A DNA stretch of 64,000 nucleotides from Dyella_B jejuensis (lineage in GTDB: Bacteria; Pseudomonadota; Gammaproteobacteria; Xanthomonadales; Rhodanobacteraceae). A program made the position numbers and the translations under genes. Location: NCBI RefSeq assembly GCF_044904675.1, contig NZ_JADIKJ010000015.1, forward strand, positions 248,001 to 312,000, given 5' to 3'. This document shows, piece after piece, positions 17,051-28,881 of the stretch. Numbering within the stretch: position 1 is the stretch's first letter; each line of letters begins with the position of its first letter. The notes beneath the pieces are model-generated. The model was given only the letters and a program-made list of their open reading frames with translations. It was not told where the DNA came from and did not search any database.

Positions 17051-18024
17051 GCGCTTGTCCCTCGCCACCGCGGCCAAAACATGCCCAGCAACAGGCATAG
17101 CGCGGCAGCGGCCAACGGCACGCGAAACAGCTCATGTCGCAAACGCAGGCTGGGGCCATGCCGTGGCATCGGCTCGAGCGCATCGATGGCGCGATAGGCT
17201 TCGGCAAGCTGGTTGCCATCGGTAGCCCGATAGAATTGCCCGCCGGTTTCGTGCGCGATATAGGTGAGCATGTCCGCATCCAGGTCGGCGGACGGGTTGA
17301 CCACGCTATCGCCAAACAGACCGGGGACGGTCATACGGGTCGCACCGATACCGATGGTGTAGATGCGAACGCCCGCGGCTTTGGCCGCGCGCGCGGCATC
17401 CTGCGGCGAAATGCTGCCGGAGTTGTTGACGCCGTCGGTGAGCAGGATCAGCACGCGCGCCTGTTCCGGCAAGGCGGCCAACCGCTTCACCGCCACCGCG
17501 ATGGCGTCGCCGATCGCGGTTTCGGTACCAGGCAAACCCACGGCGGCACTTTGCAGCTGCGCGCGTACTGCATTGAGATCATAGGTGAGCGGCGTGACCA
17601 GGAAAGCGTGCGTGCCGAACAGCACCAGACCCAGCTCATCCCCTGTGCGGCGGGAAATGAAGTCGCCCGCGATGGCCTCCACCGCGCCAAACCGGCTTAG
17701 CTGTTGCCCACCCAGCAACATGTCGGGGGTCTGCATGCTGCCGGACAGATCCACTGCCAGCATCATGCCGCGGCCGCTGTGCATCTGCGCCTGCGGTGGC
17801 CCGATCAGTTGCGGTCGCGCGGCCGCGGCCAGCAGGCACAACCAGCCCAGCGCCCACAGCCAGGAGCCAGCGCCGCGTGTCGGCAGTTGATCGCCCGCGC
17901 TCCACGTGAGCGACCCATGCGGCAAACGCAAGGCCTGCCCGGGCGAAGCCGGTTTCAGCAGCCGCCATGCCAGCCAGGGTAATGGCAGCAGCACGAATAC
18001 CCAGGGCCATGCGAACTCAGGCAT
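17047..18024 (-). CDS. batA: BatA-family VWA domain inner-membrane protein
   Basis: A 325-residue protein with two N-terminal hydrophobic helices (about 5-22 and 54-70) and a VWA domain (about 85-285). The metal-ion adhesion site is intact: Asp92, Ser94, Ser96 in AVDLSGSM, plus ILLTDGVN later. A C-terminal membrane helix lies near 303-320. It overlaps the DUF4381 gene by eight bases and batB/C by four. With MoxR as a AAA chaperone, VWA proteins of this kind are thought to assemble or remodel envelope complexes. Confidence 0.92.
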   Translation of the reverse strand: MPEFAWPWVFVLLPLPWLAWRLLKPASPGQALRLPHGSLTWSAGDQLPTRGAGSWLWALGWLCLLAAAARPQLIGPPQAQMHSGRGMMLAVDLSGSMQTPDMLLGGQQLSRFGAVEAIAGDFISRRTGDELGLVLFGTHAFLVTPLTYDLNAVRAQLQSAAVGLPGTETAIGDAIAVAVKRLAALPEQARVLILLTDGVNNSGSISPQDAARAAKAAGVRIYTIGIGATRMTVPGLFGDSVVNPSADLDADMLTYIAHETGGQFYRATDGNQLAEAYRAIDALEPMPRHGPSLRLRHELFRVPLAAAALCLLLGMFWPRWRGTSA

Positions 18025-18526
18025 GCCCTTGCTCTCCGGCGGCCATCTTCGGGCTCCGCAATGCGGCCTGCAGCCACCGATGGACGGCCGCCTGCGCGGC
18101 CTGCCGATCCAAATCCGCCTGCGGCCGGTACATGCGTGTTTCGAGCGCCATCAAGGTATCGAGGGTTGCCGTATCGACGGGCACCTGCGCCAGCACCTGT
18201 CGCCACGATGCGCCTTGTACATGATGTGCATCGGTGGCGTAGCGCCGCGCGGCACGGCGCAGCAACTGGTGCAGCGAAGTGGCGTAGGCAGCATCGTCGC
18301 CAGCATGGCGCATAGCCAGTTGCGGTATTTCGGCCAGCACCTGTTCGCGCCAGCGCCGTCGACGACGACGGCGGCGATAGGCGAGCGAAGCCAGCGCCAG
18401 CGCAACGCATAGGACGCCGCACGACACCCACCAGCCCGGTGCCGGCGGCCACCAGGATGGCGCGGGCGGAAGATGGATATCGCGCAGCGCCAACTGCGCG
18501 GGCGCTTGCGGGAACAGGCCGTTCAT
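18017..18526 (-). CDS. DUF4381-family membrane protein
   Basis: A 169-residue protein with a proline-rich periplasmic start (IHLPPAPSWWPPAPGWW), one membrane helix (about 30-48) and a very basic stretch YRRRRRRRRWREQ marking the cytoplasmic side. A helical domain follows. The order between DUF58 and batA and the LPPAPSWWPPAPGWW motif match DUF4381 proteins found in this place in proteobacterial moxR clusters. It overlaps both neighbours, which argues for coordinated production. Its molecular role is unknown. Confidence 0.82.
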   Translation of the reverse strand: MNGLFPQAPAQLALRDIHLPPAPSWWPPAPGWWVSCGVLCVALALASLAYRRRRRRRRWREQVLAEIPQLAMRHAGDDAAYATSLHQLLRRAARRYATDAHHVQGASWRQVLAQVPVDTATLDTLMALETRMYRPQADLDRQAAQAAVHRWLQAALRSPKMAAGEQGHA

Positions 18527-19455
18527 CGCCGGGTTCCCGTGTCGCGCAGCAGCGCTGATACCGCGTCCAGCGGGTCGGTCGCCGTATCGATGGTGCGGCA
18601 GGGAATACCGAGCGAGGCCGCCATGGCGGCAAGCCGGGCCTGCCCTTCGCCCAGGCTATGCCGGAATGCTTCACGCTGACGAGTGGAACGCAAGATGACG
18701 TGACGCCGCTCACCCTGATGCTCGATCGGATAATCACCGGCTGGCGCCGGCTGCAGTTCGAGCGCGTCGGCAACAACCAGGACGCGCACGGCCGTATGGC
18801 GCATCATTTCGATCAACCGGTTGCGGGCAGCTTCGTCGCTGCTCTGGCCGTCGCTGATCAGCAACGTGCGGTTGGCGCCATGCCGGAGCTTGATAACGCG
18901 CTGCAGGGCTTGCGAAAGCGGCTCATGCGGGCCAGTCGCCTGGACATCGCAGCGCGCCAGGGCGCCACACACGTCCAATGCCCCGCGCAGGCCAGCCCGT
19001 GGCCGTTGCAGATAGCCGTCCGCGCCGAATGTCATCAAGCCGATGCGTTCACTGGCTTTCACGGCGTACCAGGCAGCCAGCGCAGCCGCGCGACTGGCCT
19101 GCACGGATTTGAAGCGGACCCGGGTACCGAAATGCATGCTGGCGTTTCGATCGAACACGATCAGCAACTGTCCTTCGCGCTCTTCCTGGAAAAGCTTGGT
19201 GTGCAATCGGCCGCTGCGTGCGGTGAGCCGCCAATCCAGGCGTCGAACATCGTCTCCCGGTTGATAGGCACGCGACTCGGCATAGTCCATGCCGCGCCCA
19301 TACAGGCGGCTGGAATGAGTACCGATACGAGTGGCGCGGCTGTCCTGCGGCGGAAGTCGCAAATGCGATACGCGACCGCGCAGGGCAATCAGCTCCGCCA
19401 ACGATACGCGCACTCGCCCATCGCCGTCCGTTTGCTTCAACGCAGTATCGTTCAC
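18523..19455 (-). CDS. DUF58-family protein of the moxR-bat cluster
   Basis: A 310-residue soluble protein. The DUF58 core motif is clear: SRLYGRGMDYAESRAYQPGDDVRRLDW, residues about 50-76. A VWA-like fold follows in which QLLIVFDRNASMHFG holds the strand that normally carries DxSxS, here DRNAS. It is translated from an ATG overlapping the moxR stop by four bases. DUF58 proteins accompany MoxR ATPases and probably act as their client or partner; no enzymatic activity is established. Confidence 0.9.
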   Translation of the reverse strand: MNDTALKQTDGDGRVRVSLAELIALRGRVSHLRLPPQDSRATRIGTHSSRLYGRGMDYAESRAYQPGDDVRRLDWRLTARSGRLHTKLFQEEREGQLLIVFDRNASMHFGTRVRFKSVQASRAAALAAWYAVKASERIGLMTFGADGYLQRPRAGLRGALDVCGALARCDVQATGPHEPLSQALQRVIKLRHGANRTLLISDGQSSDEAARNRLIEMMRHTAVRVLVVADALELQPAPAGDYPIEHQGERRHVILRSTRQREAFRHSLGEGQARLAAMAASLGIPCRTIDTATDPLDAVSALLRDTGTRR

Positions 19456-20447
19456 GGCAAGGGTACGAGATCCAGCAGGCGGCTGATGACGTGATCGCTG
19501 CGAACGCCTTCGGCCTCGGCTTCATAGCTGAGCAAGACGCGATGGCGCAGCACCTCGTACACCACGGCGTGGACATCTTCCGGCAATACAAAGTCGCGGC
19601 CGCGTAGCCATGCATGGGCGCGGGCACAGCGATCCAGCGCAATGGTGGCGCGCGGGCTGGCGCCCCAGGCGATCCAGCGTTTCAGTTCGTTGCCATAACG
19701 GCCGGCATCGCGCGTCGCCAGCACCAGTTGCGCCAGGTATTCCTCCAGGGCCTGAGCCATGTGCACGCCCAGCGCCGCTTTACGCGCGGCAAAGACATCT
19801 CCTTGCGTCACCGTGGCGGCGGCAGGCGGCGCCTTCTGCGAAGACATGCCGGCCTGTTCGCGCGCCAGCCGCAGGATCGCCAGTTCGGATGCGGCATCGG
19901 GATAACCGATGGTCACGTGCATGATGAAGCGATCCAGCTGCGCCTCCGGCAAGGCGAAGGTTCCTTCCTGCTCGATCGGATTCTGCGTCGCCATCACCAT
20001 GAACAACTCAGGCAGGCGCCAGGTGCTGCGCCCGACCGTGATCTGCCGCTCGGCCATGGCTTCGAGCAGGGCCGACTGTACCTTTGCGGGTGCGCGGTTG
20101 ATCTCGTCGGCCAGCACGATGTTATGAAACAGCGGCCCACGCTCGAATTCGAAGCTCCCCGATTGGGGACGGAATATATCGGTGCCGGTAAGGTCAGCCG
20201 GCAACAGGTCCGGAGTGAACTGCACCCGGTGGAAGTCCGCTTCGATGTGCCCGGCCAGGGCCTTCACGGCCGTGGTCTTGGCCAGCCCCGGCGCGCCCTC
20301 CACCAGCAGGTGGCCATCGGCCAGCAACGCGATCAGCAGGCAGTCGATGAGCCTCGGCTGGCCGATGACTTGCTGCTGGAGATCGTCGCGAAGACGGGAA
20401 AACGCTTGCTGCAGCAGCCCGGGCGCGGGGACTTGGGGCATATCCAT
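19452..20447 (-). CDS. moxR: MoxR-family AAA+ ATPase
   Basis: A 331-residue AAA+ ATPase with Walker A GAPGLAKTTAVKA (about 36-48), Walker B IVLADEINRAPAK, sensor 1 MATQNPIEQEGT and the C-terminal lid domain containing GASPRATIALDR. MoxR proteins act as chaperone-like ATPases that activate or assemble VWA-domain proteins. It heads the six-gene run moxR-DUF58-DUF4381-batA-batB/C-batD, in which every junction overlaps by 4-8 bases. The operon promoter should lie in 20448-20520. Confidence 0.95.
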   Translation of the reverse strand: MDMPQVPAPGLLQQAFSRLRDDLQQQVIGQPRLIDCLLIALLADGHLLVEGAPGLAKTTAVKALAGHIEADFHRVQFTPDLLPADLTGTDIFRPQSGSFEFERGPLFHNIVLADEINRAPAKVQSALLEAMAERQITVGRSTWRLPELFMVMATQNPIEQEGTFALPEAQLDRFIMHVTIGYPDAASELAILRLAREQAGMSSQKAPPAAATVTQGDVFAARKAALGVHMAQALEEYLAQLVLATRDAGRYGNELKRWIAWGASPRATIALDRCARAHAWLRGRDFVLPEDVHAVVYEVLRHRVLLSYEAEAEGVRSDHVISRLLDLVPLP

Positions 20448-20520
20448 CGGAAAATCCTGTACTACACGGTGCGGATGTACTGACAGCAGGGGGAGGAAAA
20501 AGTTTGGCGGCGATTTTGCC

Positions 20521-20555
20521 GAAAAAAAAGGGACGGCGTGGCGCCGTCCCTTTTC
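20521..20555 (-). terminator. Rho-independent terminator of the pil operon
   Basis: The stem gggacggc...gccgtccc (20530-20550) is flanked by eight A on the plus strand (20522-20529), which is a T tract after the hairpin when read on the minus strand. It begins 20 bases after the pilQ stop. Confidence 0.88.
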
Positions 20556-20574
20556 CTGTCGTCAGCTGTTGCTG

Positions 20575-22785
20575 TTACTGCAGACTGTCGCTGAGGATCC
20601 GCGGGGTGACGAAGATCAGCAGCTCGTCCTTGTCGTTGATGTGCGTAGTACTGCGGAACAACACACCCAGGCCCGGGATGTCGCCGAGTCCGGGCACCTT
20701 GGCAATGGTGTCGCTCTTGGTCACTTCGTAGATGCCGCCCAGCACCACGGTCTGGCCGTTATCCACCAGCACCGAGGTGTTGAGCGAACGTGTATCGATG
20801 ACCGGCACCTGGCCGCTGCCCGTAACGTTGATGTAATGGTCCAGCGAATCCTTGTTTACGTTGATCGCCAGATAGACGCGATTGTCCGCGGTGATGGTCG
20901 GCGTGACCTTCAGCTCGAGCACGGCATCCTTGAACGCAACAGTCGCCGTGCCGCTGGTACCCGCACCGCCGCTCTGGTTCTGGAAGGTCACGTAACCGAT
21001 TTCCTGGCCCTGGCGGATATCGGCTTCCTGCTGGTTAGCGGTGATGACGCGCGGACTGGACACCACTTCGCTGCGGCCTTCCGATTGCGCCGCGGAAAGC
21101 TCCAGATCCAGCGCGTAGTTCTTGCCGAGGATGGCCGCAGCCAGCGTGGATGCGGTACCCGTAGTGGGGGTTGCCGGCAGATTGACGTTCAGCCCGCCTG
21201 AAGACAGGCCTCCGCCGAGGGTCGAGGTGGTCGTGTTATTGCCTTGCGCACCGCCTATCGCCGTTCCGACCTGCAGCACCTGGCCGCTGGGATTCGCGCG
21301 GTTGCCGGTGACACCCCATTGAACGCCCAGGTCGCGCTCGAAATCGTCGGTCGCAATGACGATGCGCGACTCGATCAAAACCTGCTGCACAGGCCGATCC
21401 AGCTGGGCAATGATGGCCCGCAGTTCGGCGGTTTTTTCTGCCGTGTCGTTGATCAGCAGCGTATTGGTGCGCTGGTCGAAAGTGACGCTGCCACGCGGCG
21501 AGAGGAAGCCGCGGTGCTGGCTGGCTTCGCCAGATCCGGTCGTACCCCCGGCGATACTCTGCATGCTCCCGGTGGTCAGCAGCTTGGCGATGTCCTGCGC
21601 CTTGCCATAGCTGATCGGAACATAGGTGGTGATCAGCGGCGCCGTGTCCTGCGCCTTGAAGCGCGCGTCGGCGATGTTTTGCTCGTAATCGGCCAATTCC
21701 TTCTGCGGAGCGATCCAGATCACGTTGCCGTCGCGACGCTTGTCCAGGTCCTTGGCGCGCAGGATTACATCCAGCGCCTGGTCCCAGGGAACATTGTTCA
21801 GCCGTAGCGTGATGCTGCCGCCCACCGTATCGGAGGCAACCATGTTGATGCCCGAGTAATCGGCCAGCAACTGCAATACCGAGCGAACCGGGATGTCCTG
21901 GAAGTTGAACGTCACGCGATTGCCCGTGTACACCGGCTGGGCATCGGAAGCCGGATTGGTGTCCTTGGACGTCTGCTTCTTGGGCGTCACTTCCACCACA
22001 TACTGATCGCCCGTCTGGTACGAAGAGGTATCCACGTCGCCGCTGAAGGCAATGTCCACGTGCGCGCCGCTCGCGGTCGAGTGCGGCGAAATGGATTGCA
22101 CCGGGGTGGCAAAGTCGAGCACGTTCAAGCGCTGGCCCTGGCTGGCCGGCAGGCGCGCGTTATCGATATCCACCGCGATATTGTCGCCCTGGCGGTGCAT
22201 GTTGGCGTTCGCGCCGGAACCGCTGAAATTGATCAGCACGCGACCGGATCCGTTCGCGCCACGCTGGAAATCGATGTTGGTGATGGCCGGGCCGCTCATG
22301 GCCGAGGGCAGCGCCTTGGACGGATCGATCGTGGCCGCGGTGGTCACCGGCTGCGTTTGCATGCCGTTGTTGACGTCCAATACCAGGCTGTTGCCTTCGA
22401 CGCGGGATTTGTACGAGGAGGCCTGCATCAACTCGACCACGACCCGGGTGCGCCCGCCCGCGGAAACGGCCGAGACGCCGGTGGTGGTGCCGACGCCAAC
22501 GTCCTGGTGGCGCGCCGCATCGTTGGTGGTGTCCGGGAAATCGATCGCAATGCGCGGCGGATTGTCCGTGGTGAACACATTGGGCTGCGGAACCTGGTTG
22601 CTGTCGAAGCTCATGCGCAGCTCGACCCGGCCACCGGGCAGCGTCTTGTAGGTGATGTTCTGCAGTGTGCTGGTCGCGATGGCGGCGTTCGCCCAGGCAG
22701 CGACGCCCAGCACCATGGCGGTCATCAGGCAACGGCTCGCCAAGTGCATGGCACGGCTCCGGACTGGTTTGATTGGATTAGTCAT
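20575..22785 (-). CDS. pilQ: Type IV pilus secretin PilQ
   Basis: A 736-residue outer-membrane secretin. A signal peptide (about 14-36, ending WANAA) is followed by two AMIN domains (about 38-135 and 165-265), which bind peptidoglycan. A secretin N-terminal domain lies near 290-365 (VTFNFQDIPVRSVLQLLADY). The C-terminal secretin core contains the conserved stretch VPVIDTRSLNTSVLVDNGQT and the end VPGLGDIPGLGVLFRS. It forms the ring through which the pilus leaves the cell. ATG 22785 (MTNPIKP) with AGGGG upstream is chosen; an open frame to 22917 overlaps pilP and is rejected. Confidence 0.95.
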   Translation of the reverse strand: MTNPIKPVRSRAMHLASRCLMTAMVLGVAAWANAAIATSTLQNITYKTLPGGRVELRMSFDSNQVPQPNVFTTDNPPRIAIDFPDTTNDAARHQDVGVGTTTGVSAVSAGGRTRVVVELMQASSYKSRVEGNSLVLDVNNGMQTQPVTTAATIDPSKALPSAMSGPAITNIDFQRGANGSGRVLINFSGSGANANMHRQGDNIAVDIDNARLPASQGQRLNVLDFATPVQSISPHSTASGAHVDIAFSGDVDTSSYQTGDQYVVEVTPKKQTSKDTNPASDAQPVYTGNRVTFNFQDIPVRSVLQLLADYSGINMVASDTVGGSITLRLNNVPWDQALDVILRAKDLDKRRDGNVIWIAPQKELADYEQNIADARFKAQDTAPLITTYVPISYGKAQDIAKLLTTGSMQSIAGGTTGSGEASQHRGFLSPRGSVTFDQRTNTLLINDTAEKTAELRAIIAQLDRPVQQVLIESRIVIATDDFERDLGVQWGVTGNRANPSGQVLQVGTAIGGAQGNNTTTSTLGGGLSSGGLNVNLPATPTTGTASTLAAAILGKNYALDLELSAAQSEGRSEVVSSPRVITANQQEADIRQGQEIGYVTFQNQSGGAGTSGTATVAFKDAVLELKVTPTITADNRVYLAINVNKDSLDHYINVTGSGQVPVIDTRSLNTSVLVDNGQTVVLGGIYEVTKSDTIAKVPGLGDIPGLGVLFRSTTHINDKDELLIFVTPRILSDSLQ

Positions 22786-22804
22786 TGCATCAGCCCCTGT
22801 ATTC

Positions 22805-23338
22805 CTATTTCGCGACAAGCGCGATGCTGGCCGGACGTTCCATCCAGCCGCCATTGCCGTTGGAAACCAATTCGACCAGATCGATCCGGTCACTGCTGAT
22901 GGCAGTGATGCGGCCATAGTTCTGGCCCATGTATTCGTTGGCGTGCGCGCGATGGATCACTCCGCCAGGATCCTTGACCAGAGCTTCCATGGTGGCGCCG
23001 CTGCCGATCGTGCCGACCATCTTCAAGCTATCCAGCGAGTAGGCTTCGAGCGGTTGCCTTGCACGTCCTTCATCCGGGCGGGGACCGTTGTTCTCGTTCA
23101 GCTCGTCCGGGCTTGGGCTGAATGGGTCACGCTTGTCCTGATCGGTATAGGTGAACGTCTCGAACGTCTTGATCACCGGCAGCGGCGGAATCGGTGCTCC
23201 GCGCTTGGCTTTCTCCTGCGCCACCCAGTCGCGCAGGTCGGACATGCCGCGGGTGCAGCCACCGAGTACCAGCGCCGTGCCGACCAGCAGGAACAGCTTG
23301 GCGAAGCGGGCAGGTTTCATGGCAGTCATGGTCCTCAT
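22805..23338 (-). CDS. pilP: Type IV pilus assembly lipoprotein PilP
   Basis: A 177-residue lipoprotein. The lipobox LVLGGC puts the lipidated cysteine at residue 28 after a short hydrophobic signal. The C-terminal beta-domain contains LEAYSLDSLKMVGTIG and the SDRIDLVELV strand typical of PilP. It links the inner-membrane PilM-N-O platform to PilQ. ATG 23338 overlaps the pilO stop by four bases; internal ATGs at 23329 and 23320 are also possible starts. Confidence 0.94.
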   Translation of the reverse strand: MRTMTAMKPARFAKLFLLVGTALVLGGCTRGMSDLRDWVAQEKAKRGAPIPPLPVIKTFETFTYTDQDKRDPFSPSPDELNENNGPRPDEGRARQPLEAYSLDSLKMVGTIGSGATMEALVKDPGGVIHRAHANEYMGQNYGRITAISSDRIDLVELVSNGNGGWMERPASIALVAK

Positions 23339-24000
23339 TTCCGCCCCCTGACCTTCTTCGACTTGCCTGCCGTATCGCCGGTCTCCGAATCGTCCAGATA
23401 GCGATAGGTCTTCACCGTGCCTTGCAGTACCAGCAACTGGTTCGGACCGGGCTCGCTGCCTTTGCCGGGCGTATTGAGCGGGGTCAGCGACACATCGTGC
23501 ATGGTGAGGATGACCACGCGCGGCAGCGAGGCCACGCCGCTGATGAAGGTGCCGAACTGGTGATAGGTACCGATCATCTTCAGCTGGATCGGCTTCTCCG
23601 CGTAGAAGTCCTTGGGGACTTCCGTGCCCGGCTGGAACAGTTCCTGTTGCAGGCCGGCCGATAGCGCCGTCTGCGAAACGTCCACCAGCAGTTCCGGCAT
23701 TTCAGTCTTGCTGGGCAGCTGGCGCAGCAGCTGGCGCAGCATGTCCTTCATCTCGTCGAGCTGCTGCTGCAGCGCTTCGAGGTTGACCGACTTGGCTTGC
23801 TTCTCGGCAAACTCCTGCTTGAGCTTTTCTTCCTTGCCGGCCAGGTTCTGCAGATTGTCTTGCTGGTCGCTGATCACGACATACCAGCCGACCAGCATGA
23901 TTACGGCGAACAGCAACACCGTGAAAAAAGTCTTGACCGATTTTGGCCAGCCGCCGATGTTGTTGCGATCGAGATTGCGCAGATCGTCGAGGAGTTTCAT
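23335..24000 (-). CDS. pilO: Type IV pilus assembly protein PilO
   Basis: A 221-residue inner-membrane protein. A short cytoplasmic start is followed by one membrane helix (about 24-43), a coiled coil (about 48-90, KEEKLKQEFAEKQAKSVNLE) and a ferredoxin-like periplasmic domain (FYAEKPIQLKMIGTYHQFG). It pairs with PilN and binds PilP. The ATG is immediately adjacent to the pilN stop. Length and order match the standard pilMNOPQ operon. Confidence 0.95.
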   Translation of the reverse strand: MKLLDDLRNLDRNNIGGWPKSVKTFFTVLLFAVIMLVGWYVVISDQQDNLQNLAGKEEKLKQEFAEKQAKSVNLEALQQQLDEMKDMLRQLLRQLPSKTEMPELLVDVSQTALSAGLQQELFQPGTEVPKDFYAEKPIQLKMIGTYHQFGTFISGVASLPRVVILTMHDVSLTPLNTPGKGSEPGPNQLLVLQGTVKTYRYLDDSETGDTAGKSKKVRGRK

Positions 24001-24674
24001 TACTTGGCTCCTCCCTTGGCAGGCTCGGCGCCAGCTGGCGCTTGCGCGTTGGCGGACGGCGTCACGACGGATTTGGGCGCGGCGGCGCTCGTGCCCGACG
24101 ATGCGGGCGTGGCCGGGTTCTGGCTGTCGTCCTTGGGCTTCTGCAGTGCGACCGTCAGGCCGAACTTATAGGGCATGCGCGAGGAGTCGTGGCTGTTCTC
24201 GGTCTTGCTCAGGTCCGTCTGCCCCATCCACGGCGACGTTTCGATGTTGCGCATGTAGTCGGCAACGCTGGCGTTCGATTGCGCCACGCCGTCGAGCACC
24301 ATCTGGTCACCGGCCTGCTTGATCGAAGTCAGGCGCGCGCTGCTCGGGATCGTCTTAACCAGTTCGTCGAACAAGTGCACCATCTGCGAGCGGTTGGCCT
24401 GCAGCTGTTCGATGATTTGCTTGCGTGCCAGCAACTGGGCGCGCACTTTTTCCAGATCGTTGATCTTGGTGAGCCGCGCGTCCACTTGCTTGATCTGGTC
24501 TTGCAAATAAGCGTTGCGCTCGTTCTGGTTGTCGACGCGCATGCCCATCCAGAAACCCCACAAGAGCAGGACGCCCACGGCCGCCAGGGCAGCCGCGCCA
24601 AGCTGCATGAAAAACTCGCGCTGGCGGATCTTGCGGCGTTCGGCGCGCCACGGAAGCAGGTTTATGCGTGCCAT
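24000..24674 (-). CDS. pilN: Type IV pilus assembly protein PilN
   Basis: A 224-residue inner-membrane protein starting MARINLLPWR, the conserved N-terminal peptide that docks into PilM. A membrane helix (about 24-45), a coiled coil and a ferredoxin-like domain follow. The C-terminus is an Ala/Ser-rich tail (ATPASSGTSAAAPKSVVTP) longer than in many homologues. ATG 24674 shares one base with the pilM stop (TGATG). The open frame to 24851 falls within pilM and is not used. Confidence 0.95.
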   Translation of the reverse strand: MARINLLPWRAERRKIRQREFFMQLGAAALAAVGVLLLWGFWMGMRVDNQNERNAYLQDQIKQVDARLTKINDLEKVRAQLLARKQIIEQLQANRSQMVHLFDELVKTIPSSARLTSIKQAGDQMVLDGVAQSNASVADYMRNIETSPWMGQTDLSKTENSHDSSRMPYKFGLTVALQKPKDDSQNPATPASSGTSAAAPKSVVTPSANAQAPAGAEPAKGGAK

Positions 24675-25732
24675 CAGTCGAAACTCCTCATGGCGAGTCC
24701 GACCGCGATCATCAGGGCCGGCGCATCCTGGGTCAGCGACTGCGCCTGGACCCGGTTGGACAGCGACATGCGCGCCAGCGGATTGGCAACGATGCATGGC
24801 AGGCCAAGCTGTTCTTCCAGCATCGCACTGATGCCGTCGATCGAAGCACAACCGCCGGCCAGCACGACCTGGTCGACCTTGCTGAATTCGCTGCCCGCGT
24901 AGAAGAACTGCAGCAGGCGGCTGATCTGCTGTACCAGCGATTCCTTGAACGGCTGCAGCGCCTCGGTCTCGTAGGATTCGGGCAATCCGCCCTTGCGCTT
25001 GGCGCGGCCGGCTTCCTCATAGGACAAGCCGTAGCGACGCATGATCTCGTCGGTAAGCTGCTTGCCGCCGAAGACCTGCTCGCGCGAATAGATGGTGCGC
25101 TGGTTCTTCAGCACGGAAAGGGTGGTCATGGTGGCGCCGATATCGACCACCGCGACCAGCGCATCGCGCCCGACGTTCAATTGGTCCGCGATCAATGCGA
25201 AGGCATTTTCCATCGCAAACGCTTCGACATCGATCACCTGCGCGGCAAGTCCGCCCAGGTCCAGCGCGGCTACGCGCATGTCCACGTTTTCCGTGCGCGA
25301 TGCCGCCAGCAGCACGTTATTCATTTCCGGGTTGTCGCGGACCGGGCCGAGTACTTCGAAATCGAGGCTTACTTCATCGATCGGATAGGGGATGTACTGG
25401 TTCGCCTCGACCTGGATCTGGCTTTCCAGATCTTCATCGGACAGCTCGGCCGCCATCGGCACGATGCGCGTGATGACCGCCGACCCCGCGACGGCGGCGG
25501 CGGCGTGTTTGAGCTTGGCGCCCGAACGCGCGAGCGCGCGGCGCACTGCCTCGCCGACGGCCTCGACCTCGACGATGTTCTTTTCGACGACAGCATTGGG
25601 GGGCAGTGGCTCGATCGCGTAATGCTCCACGCGATAGCGGCCTCCGGCTTGGCTGAGCTGCAGCAGCTTGACGGCGGTCGAACTGATGTCGACACCGACG
25701 AGCGGCGGCTTCTTGGGTGTGAAGAGCCCCAC
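24674..25732 (-). CDS. pilM: Type IV pilus actin-like ATPase PilM
   Basis: A 352-residue actin-fold protein beginning with GTG and reading GLFTPKKPPLVGVDISSTAVK, the typical PilM start. AGGGGG lies eight bases upstream of the GTG at 25732. ATP-binding motifs VAVVDIGATMT and VVLAGGCASIDG are visible. PilM sits in the cytoplasm and holds the PilN N-terminal peptide. It is the first gene of pilMNOPQ; the operon diverges from the PBP1A gene. Confidence 0.94.
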   Translation of the reverse strand: MGLFTPKKPPLVGVDISSTAVKLLQLSQAGGRYRVEHYAIEPLPPNAVVEKNIVEVEAVGEAVRRALARSGAKLKHAAAAVAGSAVITRIVPMAAELSDEDLESQIQVEANQYIPYPIDEVSLDFEVLGPVRDNPEMNNVLLAASRTENVDMRVAALDLGGLAAQVIDVEAFAMENAFALIADQLNVGRDALVAVVDIGATMTTLSVLKNQRTIYSREQVFGGKQLTDEIMRRYGLSYEEAGRAKRKGGLPESYETEALQPFKESLVQQISRLLQFFYAGSEFSKVDQVVLAGGCASIDGISAMLEEQLGLPCIVANPLARMSLSNRVQAQSLTQDAPALMIAVGLAMRSFD

Positions 25733-26304
25733 GATGATTCCCCCTTGACCCCTGACGCTTCCGCCAGAGACTGGCGGGTTGCCGGGCCATTTAATCCAAA
25801 AATTAACGCAATAGCAACGGCCTACGCGATCTTCTTCGAGACTTTTGGCGTGATGGCCTGCACATTTGGACCAACCCGCCCGGTACGCGATTAAGGTTTT
25901 GCTAATCCGTCGCTCATGCCGCACATACTGCTACATCTATACTCTGAACTGTTTTGACTCAGGTCTCGATTGGGATGATCTGATTCGCTCCAGGCAGGTG
26001 GCATGATGCCCAGGAGGCTGGCGGATGCGTTGGCGCGGGGAAGCGGACCGTCGTCATTCGCCGGAGCCCATGCGCAACCCTGTAACCTTTGCATGGAGCG
26101 GCCCCTGGCACAGCCGGAAAGCCTGCCTGGATATCCCGTCATCATTTTGAGATTCAATAAGTTGGATCGATTCTGCCCGCCCATTACCTTCCGTCTTCTC
26201 CTGCAACAAATGACCAGACCCGGCTTTGCCGGCTGGCCCGTGGCCGTGAACGGACATGGCCGATGCCCTGCGCGTAATGAACCAGACCGAGCACCGCTAA
26301 CCCC
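25733..26304. other. Divergent intergenic region between pilM and the PBP1A gene
   Basis: This 572-base region must hold the promoters of the pil operon and of the PBP1A gene. An AT-richer stretch near 25790-25815 lies just upstream of pilM and could hold its promoter. For the other direction, tatact at 25938-25943 and ttgact near 25955 are weak promoter-like words without a matching partner. An open frame at 26003-26308 shows no recognisable protein pattern. No RNA gene is evident. Confidence 0.5.
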
Positions 26305-28836
<2,532 letters not shown>

Positions 28837-28881
28837 TTTTCCGGTAGTCTTGCCTTGGGCGCGCAATTGAGGGCCGGAGCA

